Both the position numbers and the translations under genes were made by a program. A stretch of 64,000 bases of DNA from Chara braunii (lineage: Eukaryota; Streptophyta; Charophyceae; Charales; Characeae), in the NCBI GenBank assembly GCA_003427395.1, contig BFEA01000024.1, positions 500,044 to 564,043 of the forward strand. The letters are read 5' to 3'. Of the stretch, positions 9,812-20,040 are shown in pieces. The first letter of the stretch is position 1, and each line of letters begins with the position of its first letter. The notes beneath the pieces were generated by a model that was given only the letters and a program-made list of their open reading frames with translations, was not told where the DNA came from and made no database searches.

Positions 9812-10418
9812 TTACACGAACGTGTCCTTGGTGGCGAGGTAGGTGAATATCTGCACATGTACAGACATCCGTCCCTTTTCAAGCGTTTTTCGAAAGTTAT
9901 GTATCAACCTACCCACCGTCTTGCACTTTCTCCTAACCACCCTCATCCGTTCAACCACTAGTGATCGAATGGACGGATCTTTTACGGAGGCTGTGGTTAC
10001 CTTTGTAATCACGTCACGAACTGCTGTCATTTGTAACTCAGAGGAATACGGAATCTTTAATATCACCCTTCGTTTTACATCCACTCCGTAATTTGCTCGT
10101 ACTACTCGTGCTACCGTCGTATAAATAGTGCTACGGGTCGAGCTACGGGGGAAAGGTCCGGCAGTCCGGTACAATGCAACTAGCCTGGCACAGGGTAGTC
10201 GATACAGTTGCCTCATTCTCCATGGTTGTGCTAGCAGATCTCGCAGGAACCTTTTGTTGCGTTGGACCCCCGTGGGAGTCGCTACTAGTCTCACGATCCG
10301 TAGTTTACAACCGTTCTCGAGTTCGGACCTAATGGCCAACGAATCCCCCCTGGCGGCGGCCAAGCGCGGCCAAGTCCGCGGCCGCGGCCAGGTCCGCGAC
10401 CCCGCGGATGTGTCCGCG
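9812..10418 (-). pseudogene. Penelope-like linker region between GIY-YIG and RT, copy A
   Basis: Minus-strand open stretch. LLAQPWRMRQLYRLPCARLV, RRVILKIPYSSELQMTAV and VVRRKCKTVGRLIHNFRKTL align by eye with copy B segments LLTQPWRRKLLWKKEHHEL and VWMKKQTIGDLLHNQRD. The KCKTVGRLI phrase corresponds to the conserved linker preceding the Cys/His cluster. The cluster itself is not recognisable here. Confidence 0.75.
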
Positions 10419-10673
10419 CAGCCGCGCGGCTTTGAGGCCACGTGGCGGCCAGTGGGAAGGGGGGTTGGGGATTTGGGAAGTGCCATGGGGCGGCGCAACC
10501 CCAGCCCCACCCCGTCGAACAAAATAATAATAATAATAATAAATTTTTGGTTGGGGGGGTTTCGCCGTGAGTGCAAATAATTGAAGAAAAGAAAAAACAA
10601 CGCATTTTTTTTTTCTTCGTTGATTGATTGATTGATTGATTGATTGGTGGGGGCGGGGTCGCCCCACCCCGCC

Positions 10674-10735
<62 letters not shown>

Positions 10736-10983
10736 GGATGGATGGATAGATGGATGGATGGATGGATGGATGGATTGATTGATCCATTGATTCATTCAGT
10801 TTTACTTTTTTTTGATTGATTGATTGATTGATTGATTGGTGGGGGCGGGGTCGCCCCACCCCCCCGCCACCCACCACGCGCGCGAGCGCGCACACACACA
10901 CACACACCCACACACCCACATACCCGCGCGCGGGTGAAGCCGCAACGGAGCGCACACACTTAGCTGTTCTTTCTCTCTCTCTT

Positions 10984-11045
<62 letters not shown>

Positions 11046-11466
11046 ACACACAAATATTAAAAGGCCCCGGAAAAAAAAAAAACATATATATTTTTTCCAT
11101 TCCTTGATTGTTNNNNNNNNNNNNNNNNNNNNNNNNNNNNNNNNNNNNNNNNNNNNNNNNNNNNNNNNNNNNNAATACAAAGAACAGCCAACCAAAAATC
11201 CCCCCTGCCCCCAAAAAACTTTTTTTTTAAATTTATTTTTCAATTTCTCTTCTCCGCCTTTTTTATTTTTTATTTTTTATAATTCTAAAAACTTATCTGT
11301 TTCCAAAAAAAAAAAAAGGGGTTGTAGGGATTAAAAATCTCTACAACCCCATACATATATATATTTTACCCATTATTTAATTCAGGAACAATATGGTAAA
11401 TTCATGTCCTCGGCGAGGACGAGGTCGGCCGCGGACGCGGCCGTATATACGACCGCCATCCGAGCT
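10419..11466. mobile_element. ~1 kb low-complexity insertion in copy A, flanked by a 22 bp direct repeat
   Basis: CGACCCCGCGGATG-Y-GTCCGCG occurs at 10397-10418 and 11467-11488 with one mismatch, bracketing DNA unlike the rest of the element. Contents are a (TAA)n run, long (TGAT)n and (GGAT)n arrays, two copies of a GGTGGGGGCGGGGTCGCCCC module (10646 and 10838 areas), (CA)n and (CT)n arrays and a 61 bp N gap at 11113-11173. No coding sequence. The repeat could be a target duplication or replication slippage. Confidence 0.5.
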
Positions 11467-12294
11467 CGACCCCGCGGATGCGTCCGCGGGTGTTTCATAG
11501 CTAACGGCCCTAAGTTTGAATCTATCGGTTCCGACTACAACATCGGACTCCCCAAATCTTTCCCTAATCTTCCTCCAAGGTTGAACCCAGGCAGTTCCCG
11601 TACTAGTGGTTAGATGAATCACACCTTTACTCCCATTAAGACACTCCAGTAAATTGATAAGTGACGAGTATCTCTCGCCATTACGTTCGATCGTGACAAA
11701 GCCACCCATGTTTTTTCCTATCGCTTTCCGTCGTATTCTCTTCTTCCTTTTTACGTATCTCCCATCTATACGCCCGATAATGTTAAGCGTCGGTGAAAAC
11801 CTATGGATCAAGGATTTTTCTACAGCCAATGTGTCTCTCACCCCGGTGACCAGTGGTAAGACTACATATTTCTGCCAACCAAAAAAACGGAGCCACGTGT
11901 GCAGTCTAGGCGCATTCCCTGTCCCACTTGACTTTGAACACCGGACATGTTCAGCCCATCTCGTGATGATTTTCCGAACGGTGCAGCCGATATAAAAGCT
12001 CCTACATACAAGGCTGATCACAGCATAAACGCCCTCGTGGTTGACATTTATCGTCAATGGGTCCACGCATCTCAGAATCTTGTTCATCCATGGGATAAAC
12101 CCACGTACTGCGAGAAGCAACACTATTAGTGCTAATTCATTCTCTTCGGTACGCATCAGAAGGGGTGATTTACTCTCAGCTTCCCATTTCTTTCTTTGAT
12201 TAACAAGAATATGAAAGCGATCAAGTCCATCCTGTGATAGCATAGCCACAAAAAACAAGAGCACTGTGTAAGCTTTCTTCATGAGATCACCCAT
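11377..12294 (-). pseudogene. Penelope-like GIY-YIG endonuclease, copy A
   Basis: 305-codon open frame. VYAVISLVCRSFYIGCTVR holds the GIY and YIG elements. ITRWAEHVRCSKS follows with the conserved Arg and His, then TLAVEKSLIHRFSPTLN with the catalytic Glu and the terminal LN. The family nicks target DNA to prime reverse transcription. In canonical Penelope elements this domain lies after the RT; here it precedes it. The last ~40 codons lie beyond the 22 bp repeat and may not belong to the protein. Confidence 0.9.
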
Positions 12295-12546
12295 ATTCCT
12301 GTCAATTACCCATTCGAACTACAAAAACGGAGGAAAAAGAAGAGAAAATTTTCAGATCGACTACGCAAAAATATGAAGGCAAGATAGACAATCAGTAAAT
12401 AACCGCCTACTTATAGCGAAGTAGGAGTGGATCAAATACAGTTCTAAATAATTCAAAAGTACTGCGGAACCTGAACCACATTACCAGTGGTCTTAACGAC
12501 TGTTGATGTCAGCAGTCGGTCTGCTACTTGGTGTTGCTGGATCTTT

Positions 12547-12963
12547 CTAAGAAAAACCTTCGTAAGCTATCCTAGTTCGACAGCGTGCGATATCGTCGAC
12601 TGCTTGGTCTTTGACAATATAATCAATCCCCTCCCGGTCACAAATTTTCTTCAAGTCAGGCGCCTTGAGATCGCTGAGTGCCCTGGCTTGAGTAAGGGCA
12701 TAGTCCACCACACCTTCACATGAGCATTCTGCTGAGCAAACCTTCGCAGGAGTCTCCAGTGCATCTGGACCGTCGCCTCCGGCTGCTGGTCTGACCTTTC
12801 TTGGAGTCCTAGAAATCCGACTTCCTGTCGCCCGGAGAACAACTGCATTCTTTTTTCCTTTCCTCCTATTTTCAAGCGCCTCGATTAGCTTCTCAGCTTC
12901 CTCCTTCACTTCATCTCTATCATCGTCAGATTCAACAATATAACTCCGAATGTCTCTCAACAC
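12547..12963 (-). pseudogene. Penelope-like ORF1, SAP-like segment, copy A
   Basis: 138 codons. An acidic, charged start is followed by a basic Pro/Arg patch and LKAPDLKKICDREGIDYIV, then KDQAVDDIARCR. The pattern resembles a SAP domain (L..L...C....I.Y..K....I..L...R), a small DNA-binding fold. Copy B has the same kind of segment at the same place. The family assignment is by eye and tentative. Confidence 0.6.
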
Positions 12964-13277
12964 TCGGGCTTCTTAATCTCGAAGGTCGATTGTAGAACTG
13001 GAGATGGAAGAGGCGAGAGGTGAGAGGGAGGAGGATGCGGAGGAGGAATGTGTGGAGCTATCAACGCCGTCTCTGTCCTTTGTGTCAGGATCCGTACGAT
13101 AGTCGCCTCTAGTCGAGCTTCCCGTGCTTCAGCATCACGTAACTTCTCACTTTCCCTCCTCTGCTCTTCTTTCCTCTTCTTTGATTCTTTCCTCTTCTTT
13201 GATTCCTCAACCTCACAAAGTTTCTTCTCTTCCTCTTCTTTCTCTCGCTTAGCGATGTGTCGAAGGAGATCTTTCAT
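12957..13277 (-). pseudogene. Penelope-like ORF1, coiled-coil segment, copy A
   Basis: 106 codons, strongly charged (EKEEEEKKLCEVEESKKRK and following). This predicts a long helical coiled coil, as in gag-like proteins that multimerise on RNA. It ends in a Pro/His-rich tail and is offset by a frameshift from the next segment. Confidence 0.65.
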
Positions 13278-13295
13278 CTCAGGATCTTCATCAGT

Positions 13296-13592
13296 TCATT
13301 GCCGATTTGCCGTCTGCCAATAATTCCTCGAGTAGTGACCGGTCTTACCACAAATGAAGCAGGTGACCATCCCAAAAGATGCGGTCGGTACCCCACCTAA
13401 AGCAGTTACACCAGGTCCTCCAATGCCGCCGATCGGAGGCATACCACCACCCATATTCGTTGTGCCAAACCCTACACCACCTACGTTTGAAGCTCCGACC
13501 CCCATACTCCCAACACCCACTATATTCATCTTCGACTTCAAAGGGAGCGGTGCAAAACTCGAATCGCCTGGCGGATTACTGTGTAGATTCAA
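13296..13592 (-). pseudogene. Penelope-like ORF1, glycine-rich region and zinc knuckle, copy A
   Basis: Gly/Met-rich low-complexity stretch leading to VTCFICGKTGHYSRNYW. This is a CCHC-type zinc knuckle (C-x2-C-x4-H-x4-C) in which the last Cys is replaced by Tyr, so zinc binding should be weak. Copy B keeps all four ligands. Confidence 0.75.
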
Positions 13593-13900
13593 TCGAAATC
13601 TCGAAAAACGATGTTCATAACTGGCACGACATTCTTTTTATACAAGATTGAAGCCAGCCTAGTATACCTGGCCATTGGTGCTAAGATAACCCAATAAAGA
13701 GTCATGAGCAACCGCTCACTTCTCTTGATATAATCCATGATGTTCGCCCTTGCCCTCCTCGTACACCTGTCAGGAACTGTCAGCGTAAGATTATACTCTC
13801 GACCATTTGCTGCAGAACATGACGAAACATTCTTAGCCCCCACAAATCGTGGGAAGTACATCTGCATAACCTCAACGTCTGCGACCCACCCATCTTGCAT
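13589..13900 (-). pseudogene. possible upstream part of Penelope-like ORF1, copy A
   Basis: 103-codon frame between the hammerhead and the zinc-knuckle segment. No known domain was recognised. It contains LTVPDRCTRRARANIMDYI and lies where the ORF1 N-terminus would be expected. Confidence 0.35.
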
Positions 13901-14110
13901 TTACCATTGTCGATGCCCACTCCTCGTACTCAACCCACCCTACTATCCCCACCAAATTACGTGACCACTTTATCGGCTCAAGCCGCTGGTTGTCACGTCT
14001 ACCCAAAATTCAGGGTAAAAGAACAACTCGCAAAACACTGCTCACACGGAGGACCAAAGCAAGTACAATTATACTTAACCCTCGTCGAACACCGCAATTT
14101 GTACGCAATC

Positions 14111-14155
14111 CCTCGACGCGTTTCGACCAGCACGTACACAGGTCTCATCAGGAGG
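14111..14155 (-). ncRNA. hammerhead ribozyme upstream of Penelope-like copy A
   Basis: Read on the minus strand. Stem I strand CCTC is followed by core CTGATGA (14151-14145). Stem II is GACC (14144-14141) with GGTC (14028 complement at 14125-14128), then GAAA. Stem III is ACGCGT, and the GTC triplet (14117-14115) is followed by GAGG, which pairs with CCTC. All core bases match the consensus. Stem III is self-complementary with room for only two pairs and a two-base loop, so efficient cleavage would probably need a dimer, as reported for hammerheads with minimal stem III. Confidence 0.78.
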
Positions 14156-14905
14156 CCCAACCATCCACCATCCAGATCAGAGGGAGCACTCCCTCCATGC
14201 GTTGTAGCACTAGATTGCCCAAAAAATTTATCCCTTCCCACACTTCCCTCCGTCCATTGTACCTTCCACACATCCCGCCCAGCACGATCCGTCATATCCA
14301 CGACAAACACTGCAGATCATTCCTCTCATAGCATATGGTTCCACAACCGCCATTGTCAGACAACAAAAGATCGCGCCTCAAAGAATCATCGGTGCTCGCG
14401 TGATACACCACGGTTGAAAAGGGCTTACAGTGATGGCGCAGGCCGATATATGCACGCTTGTTGCCGTGCTCTAGAATCCGCATATTTTTGAGTATTTTTC
14501 AAGGTGCCTAAAACATTCTTCCCGCCTAACAGAGCACTGACCCTGATCAGAGGGCCCAAAAAACATATACGATAAGTTCGGGTCCCTGTCCCGGAATAGT
14601 GCCCAAATACAAAAACGGTCCGCTAGCAGACCCGGCCAAACTGCAAACGGTCACACAGCTTATAGCTACAAATCAACAACACCTACCAAAAATTGTGGCA
14701 AAAAGGGTAATAAAATAAGAAAAGGTAAAAAATGGTAATAGCCTGAAACCGAGGTACAATGCATATCAACTCTCGGTACTGGAAAAGGGGAAGGGGAGGA
14801 GGGGGTAGTTCGGGTCCGTGAACAAGAGGGGTCAAGGAGGGGGCCGAGATCACGAGACTGAGATCCTTCTCTTATCATAATGGTGGGTGTACGTTTCAGG
14901 GATCA
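14156..14905. other. unassigned
   Basis: Possible remains of the copy A pseudo-LTR next to the hammerhead, but no matching copy was found on the other side of the element. The frames here have no recognised domain. Confidence 0.4.
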
Positions 14906-15145
14906 AAGACCCCCCAAAACCACCCATCACCTTGGCAAACCTTGCCAAGGATCCGAAGAAGAAGAAGAAGAAGAAGAAGAAGAAGGACGGTCGAAGTTGG
15001 AGGAGGAAAAGGAACCTACCAGCGGAAGCCATATCTTCCTCTTCTCTTCTTCTCCTCAAATCTGAATGTCGCAAAATCCGAATGTCCCAAAATTCGAATG
15101 CCGCAAAATCCGAATGCCGCAAAATCCGAATGCCGCAAAATATCA
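14906..15145. repeat. shared hairpin segment, (GAA)n, and 16 bp minisatellite
   Basis: 14906-14962 repeats the 8288-8338 hairpin segment and runs into (GAA)n at about 14956-14986. From 15062 a 16 bp unit (GAATGCCGCAAAATCC) repeats five times at 15064, 15080, 15096, 15112 and 15128, with decayed units after it. Confidence 0.8.
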
Positions 15146-15167
15146 TGTCGTAATATCCCAATGTCGC

Positions 15168-15172
<5 letters not shown>

Positions 15173-15221
<49 letters not shown>

Positions 15222-15222
15222 N

Positions 15223-15289
<67 letters not shown>
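15173..15289. repeat. (CT)n microsatellite
   Basis: About 117 bp of CT repeats with a single N at 15222. Its length is likely uncertain in the assembly. Confidence 0.97.
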
Positions 15290-15291
<2 letters not shown>

Positions 15292-15398
15292 GTCTGCTCG
15301 CTGAGGTTGCTCAAGCTCAAGCGCCTCAACATGAAACCTCCCCGCTCGTGCACAGTATAAATGGCGAAGAGGGAGTAACGGACCTAGGACGCGCGAGT

Positions 15399-15399
<1 letters not shown>

Positions 15400-15435
<36 letters not shown>

Positions 15436-15503
15436 TGAGAAAGAGAGAGAGACCACCTCTTGCACATGCATCGAGGCACCATCTTTGCGCATGTTAGTAT
15501 CTG

Positions 15504-15576
<73 letters not shown>

Positions 15577-16020
15577 GAGAGAGAAAGATGGAAAAAAACG
15601 AAAAAAGAGGATGAAGCCACAAGCAAGCTTCCTCCTTTTTTTTCCATTTTTTTCCCTTTTTTTTTCCCTTTTTTTTCCTTTTTTTTTTTTTTCAAAACAT
15701 GCGCGCCATAGCTACATGGTGCACCCTTGTCTCGGCTCGTGCCACTAGCGATGGCAGAGTCTTGACCACACTCTCCCTCTGCCATACACCCACGCGCACA
15801 CACACACAGACTCTTGCCCGCACACTCTCTGTCACACCCACGCACGTGCACACTCACACAATCTCTTGCTCGCTCTCTCTCTCTCTCTGACACACATGCA
15901 CACACAGACAGACATCCAAACGTCGTCCCATTTGTGTGTTTGTGTGTGTGTGTGTGTGTGTCTCTGTGTGAGAGAGAGAGAGCGAGAGAGAGAGCGAGCA
16001 AGAGTCTGTGGTGTGGCGAT
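15400..16020. repeat. microsatellite-rich DNA
   Basis: (GA)n at about 15400-15433 and 15504-15574, pyrimidine tracts at 15630-15692, CA-rich DNA at 15790-15910, (GT)n at about 15935-15964 and short GA arrays to 16030. Frames are translations of simple repeats. Confidence 0.9.
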
Positions 16021-16060
16021 GAGAGAGAAAGAGCGACAGATAGACACCCAAATGAGAATG

Positions 16061-16186
16061 AACTTCCCGCTAGAACATGGCCAGATGCGTCCGACAGTGG
16101 TGTGGCGATGCCCACTGACCGTCCGCACGGCGGACCGAGCGCCAAACACTGGTGTGCCCGCATCTGACCGTGTTCTAGCGGAAAGT
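16061..16186. mobile_element. foldback element, ~126 bp
   Basis: The left end AACTTCCCGCTAGAACATGG is the near-exact reverse complement of the right end, which reads GTGTTCTAGCGGAAAGTT. The inner sequence (around GTGGTGTGGCG and CGCCAAACACTGG) continues the pairing imperfectly, so almost the whole unit folds into one hairpin. No target duplication was identified. Confidence 0.6.
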
Positions 16187-16560
16187 TCGTTTCGATCCAA
16201 AACGATTGCAAAATTAAATTGTCTTTTTTGTCTTTTGTTTTTTCTTTTCTTTTTTTGTTCATTTTTTTTCGGACCGACGCAAAAAGAAAGACAGCAAAAA
16301 AAAAAAAAAAAAAATCAAATTCACAGAAGAAAAAAACAGAAAGTCTTTTTTTTGTTTCGAAAACAAAACGAAAACAAAAGGCAAAAAAAAAAGCAAACAA
16401 AACAACATGCCAGAATGAAAAAATAAATAAAAATAAATAAATAAATAATCAAATAATCAAATAAGTAAAAAACAACAATACGAAACAAAACGACAAATTC
16501 TTTTTCTTTTTTAGAATACGAAACACAAAAACAAAAAATAAAAAAAGGGGGCCGGACATA
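16187..16560. other. A-rich low-complexity DNA
   Basis: T-rich then A-rich simple sequence with (AAAT)n-like stretches around 16420-16470. No gene recognised. Confidence 0.7.
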
Positions 16561-16942
16561 AATCGACACGGAAATGCTATCCGACGGCGGGCACGTCGAG
16601 ATATTCATCCGCATCGACGCCCGCCGTGTACCCGGCCCCGTTGGCGAGGTCTCTCGTTTAGTGGCGCGCTGTGAACAATTCGGTACGCACGCCACTCTTC
16701 ATCCCCACCCGCCCTCGATCCCCTTCATCCGCCGGCCTGCATCAAAACTTCAACCTGATTCCGGCGCGCAGTGGAACACCGGCCTCCCCCCGCGGCCAAT
16801 GATGATTAAGGGTTAGGACAAAAAAAAANAAAAAAAAAAAAAAAAGTTTGGGCTCGGTTTATTTTGGGCCACGTTCAAGCTCGGTACTGAGCGTTCGGGT
16901 TCGGTCACGGAGCCCGAACGCGATGCTACGGAGGTTTGCTGG
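16561..16942. repeat. unassigned, then A-tract and CCGAAC module
   Basis: 16561-16815 has a GC-rich open frame without recognisable domains. An A-run with one N follows, then the dispersed CCGAAC module (16850-16940). This includes GCGTTCGGG pairing with CCCGAACGC across 12 bases. Confidence 0.55.
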
Positions 16943-17123
16943 TATATATCATCAAACAGAGCTGCTTTGTAAACCGTAGGTAGAGAGAGAGAGAGGAGGA
17001 CAACAGACAAGGGGTTGTGACAAACTGTTTCGTCGAAGTTTCAATGATTCATCAGGAAGCTGCACCCTCAATAGTCTACAAAATCCCCTAACTGATCAGT
17101 GATTATAATGTAAGTGATAATCC
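16943..17123 (-). ncRNA. hammerhead repeat U7, complete length
   Basis: Minus-strand copy with both halves. Core CTGATGA is at 17055-17049, GAAAC at 17031-17027 and the GTC triplet at 17021-17019. Stem II is decayed (ATCAT against TCGAC), so activity is doubtful. Distal stem I pairs GAGGGT with ACCCCTT, and TAGAC with GTCTG. Compared with U6 this shows an A-U to G-C compensatory change and a C-G to U-G change. The body ends GTTTGATGATATATA, as in the other copies. Confidence 0.7.
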
Positions 17124-17850
17124 TACCCCTTCAGCAGCATTGGTCGTGGGGCGTAAGATCGTGGTACAATGCACGACGAAATAGGGCGTGCAAATAGAAG
17201 GAGGCGGTGTCGGGGCAAAAACCCTGACAAGGGTATCTGCCCAATGGGACAGGACCTTTAAAGACCCAAATCTGTTGTCGTCAACACATCTCTTTGTCGT
17301 GCTGAATTTGGAGGGACACACGGTTAGTAAGGACATTCCTTTAAAGGGGATCTTGACTGATCTTACTTCATGTTCTCACATTCTGCCCCGCGTCTGGCTC
17401 GACAACCGTCTGCACCTCTCGAAATCTCCATTGTTGCAGTTAGTTTTCTTCGGCTGACTTATTGTGGTACATGTTCCTTGTCAGATTAGACAAGAGGGGA
17501 TCTCCAGCTAATCTGATCGGGCCCGTTCGTTAAGTTAGTCCTCTCTTCTGTTTGTTTCTATTTATTTATTTATCTTTATTCTGCTGTGTGAATGCCATTC
17601 TCTAAGTCCAAATGAATCGCCGCTCCGGCTAGGAGTTCTACCTTCTGCTCTTTGTGATTTATCTATTTTTCTTTTATTTGAACTACCTACGTCCAACATT
17701 GAGACGTGTGCACAGAAAGTGGAACGAGGGAGAAGGGAGAGTGGAGGTATTCTCTTTGAGAGTGTGAGGAGGGGTAAGAGGAGTGTTCGTCCAAACGTAA
17801 GCAAAGTGTGGACCCGTCTTGAGAGATTTATTGACACCCTATCCTCCAAC
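17124..17850. other. unassigned, upstream of gypsy1 gag
   Basis: No LTR matching the 3' LTR at 23212 was found here and no primer-binding site was recognised. It may be the untranslated leader of gypsy1 with the 5' LTR lost, or flanking DNA. Confidence 0.4.
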
Positions 17851-19316
17851 ATGACAGACATCACATCCGAGCAATGAAAGGCTATGTTGGACGCAGCGGC
17901 CGAAAGCGAGAAACCTTTCTTTCATAAACTTTACGGGGACACAATGCACAGAGAGAGGGAGGCAGAGGCAGCAGCCAAAGCCACAAGTATTGCTACACAA
18001 GTGACCCTCCTCGAGGTTCCGGAATCTAGTGATGACCGGTTCCGAGAGAAGCTAGCTGCAGCCGTAGCAGCCTTGGTTCAACTGCGAACTTTGGAAGATC
18101 TTGAGTCCCACGTGACAACTCTAGAGCAGCGGATCCAAGAGTTGCGGGTTGAGATAGTTAGCCTCAAACAGTCCCAACTGTCTGCCCCCCGTTTTCCTAA
18201 TCCTCGACCTGCTGCAGTCCCAGTCTCTCACCCTAACATAGTCCTCATGTCGAGAGCAAGTGGAACTGTGACAAGCACAGGAACCAGTGTCAGCTCCTCA
18301 AGCGGCAGCGTCGGCAGTTTTGCACTGGTCCTACTCCCAAATGCAAGAACATCAGCCCAAAATGCCGCACTTCTTACTGGCGTAGTGGACAACGGCCACA
18401 CTGCCGTCCAAGTACGATGGGAAGGGGGACATCACCTCTTGGATCAACTCCATGCACTCATACCATGGACACAAATACTGAGCCCGCCGTACGGAGTTTC
18501 ATAGAACTCCAAGCTATTACTGGGTTATGAGAGGATTGACCTGACTGAGCGGCTGAAAGTACATACCCTTGAGGACCTCCTCATCGCGCAGTATCAAGAT
18601 AAGCACGTTGCGCTCAAGGCAAGGCTAGAGCTTGAGGCCCTCAAGGGCCAAAAGTGGAGGACTTCCATGCAGGCTTTGGGACAACACTTGACTGGTATGT
18701 TCACCAATCCAAACCTGGGATGGACTGACGTGTCTTGCATGAATGTAGTAATGGGAGTGACCCCTGAAGACTATGTCTCCCAGCTAGGACTTAAGAACCA
18801 TACGACCTGGCGTGAACTACTGACGAATCTAGTCAATCTAGAAGCCAAGGACCTCGCCAGGCGTGCGAAGACACCCGTTGAGGGTAGAACCTCACGATGC
18901 AAGCGGTACGGAAGCAGCAACCAGCTTGCCCTGCATGAACATCGGGAGGCTGAGGATCAGTCCTATACGGATGATCTGTCTCTAGATGACAATCTAGAGA
19001 CGGACTCTAACGTGGGTTGTTCTACATCAACCCTTGAGTCTGACATAAATACCAAAGAGAAATACAACGCCTTTAAAAAGACTGCTTCAAGCAAGGGGCC
19101 TAACCGTGGTTCAGGTAGGGAAACTATAACACACCTCCCCAAGAATGCAAAGATCACTGAGAAGCTGAAGGATGCTTCCACTAAGCCTTGGGAAGCCCTC
19201 CGCATTAGTCAAAACGATTGGGAGAGAAGATCCAAACTGCGCGTGTGCTTGCATTGTCAAAAGCACGCTGTGCAGGAATGTTATCATATGCAGGGAAACA
19301 AGCAAAGGGCGTAGAA
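17851..19316 (+). pseudogene. gypsy1 gag
   Basis: ATG at 17851 gives MTDITSEQ, then TGA at 17875, then continues in frame from 17884. The N-terminal half is predicted helical (LEDLESHVTTLEQRIQELRV). After a TAG at 18502 the frame continues LLIAQYQDKHVALKARLELE and the capsid-like QALGQHLTGMFTNPNLGW. Near the end CLHCQKHAVQEC looks like a zinc knuckle missing two residues before the His. The protein would package RNA. Confidence 0.75.
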
Positions 19317-19419
19317 GAGTTATCAGCACTCTCTACAACAAGGGAAATTGATCAGTCAGCTGCAGGCCGCTCCAAGGAGCCTGAATCTAATCAACAGCCT
19401 ACTCTTGAAGCCGGAACTG

Positions 19420-20040
19420 ACGCTAAAACCAAGGTTGCTGCAATCCAAGTCCTTTACACTGAACCTTGGGAGGAGACTAAGGAAGTCAACTTCCACTCTC
19501 ACCTGGAACAATGGCTGCAGCTCAAGCAGCAACGCCGTGTCCAAGGGAGTGTGGAACTGATCTTCTTTAAGTTGCTCATTAACCGCCGATACATCCGTGT
19601 GGTGATTGATAATGGCTCAACAACTAACATTTTTTCTCCTAACGGGATTCGTAAGGCGGGCCTGGGAATGAAGCAAGTGAAATTGCAGAACCGTTGTTAG
19701 ACCTAGGTAGGCAACCAAGAGGTTGTCACCTCAACACATGCTGTCAAAGGTGTGCGAATCACTTTTGACAAGGATCGCACTGTCACACATGAGCTGAACT
19801 TTTATGTCCTGGACAAGTGTCCTTTCGACGCGGTCATTGGCTTGGGCTAGTTAAAGGCTCATTGTCTAAGGAAAGATGGGCGGATACTCAGTTCGTGGTG
19901 CGTGATGCAAAGGGGAACGAGCGTACCGTTCTGTTGGACGAGACGCGTGAGTTCCCAGTGACTCTTTTGAGTGCAAACAAATTCTGCAAATCAGTGCGCA
20001 GGCGCAAGGAAGTTGAGCATGTGCATGTAGCTCTTGTAAA
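19420..20040 (+). pseudogene. gypsy1 protease
   Basis: RYIRVVIDNGSTTNIFSPN carries the aspartic protease motif, with D-N-G-S where D-S/T-G-A/S is usual. It continues after a stop through DKCPFDAVIGLG, a TAG at 19848 where Trp is expected, then LKAHC. It would cleave the polyprotein. Confidence 0.8.

Larger units (their letters stand above)
8085..14155 (-). mobile_element. Penelope-like element copy A, permuted type, degraded
   Basis: Minus-strand retroelement with the same domain order as copy B at 47.1-52.7 kb: hammerhead, zinc-knuckle ORF, coiled coil, SAP-like segment, GIY-YIG nuclease, linker and reverse transcriptase. Frames are broken throughout, and about 1 kb of low-complexity DNA is inserted near 10.42-11.47 kb. 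No 3' pseudo-LTR was recognised; the element meets Helitron sequence near 8085. It is older than copy B, judging by decay. Confidence 0.8.

Noticed and set aside
13263-13296. CTGATGA...GAAA on the minus strand resembling a hammerhead
   Set aside because: It lies inside the ORF1 coding frame, stem II does not pair cleanly and no cleavage triplet with stem III follows.
15064-15145. CRISPR-like regularly repeated 16 bp unit
   Set aside because: Units are directly adjacent with no spacers, in eukaryotic DNA; it is a minisatellite.
16574-16816. GC-rich 80-codon open frame
   Set aside because: No recognisable domain or neighbours; probably a chance frame in GC-rich DNA.
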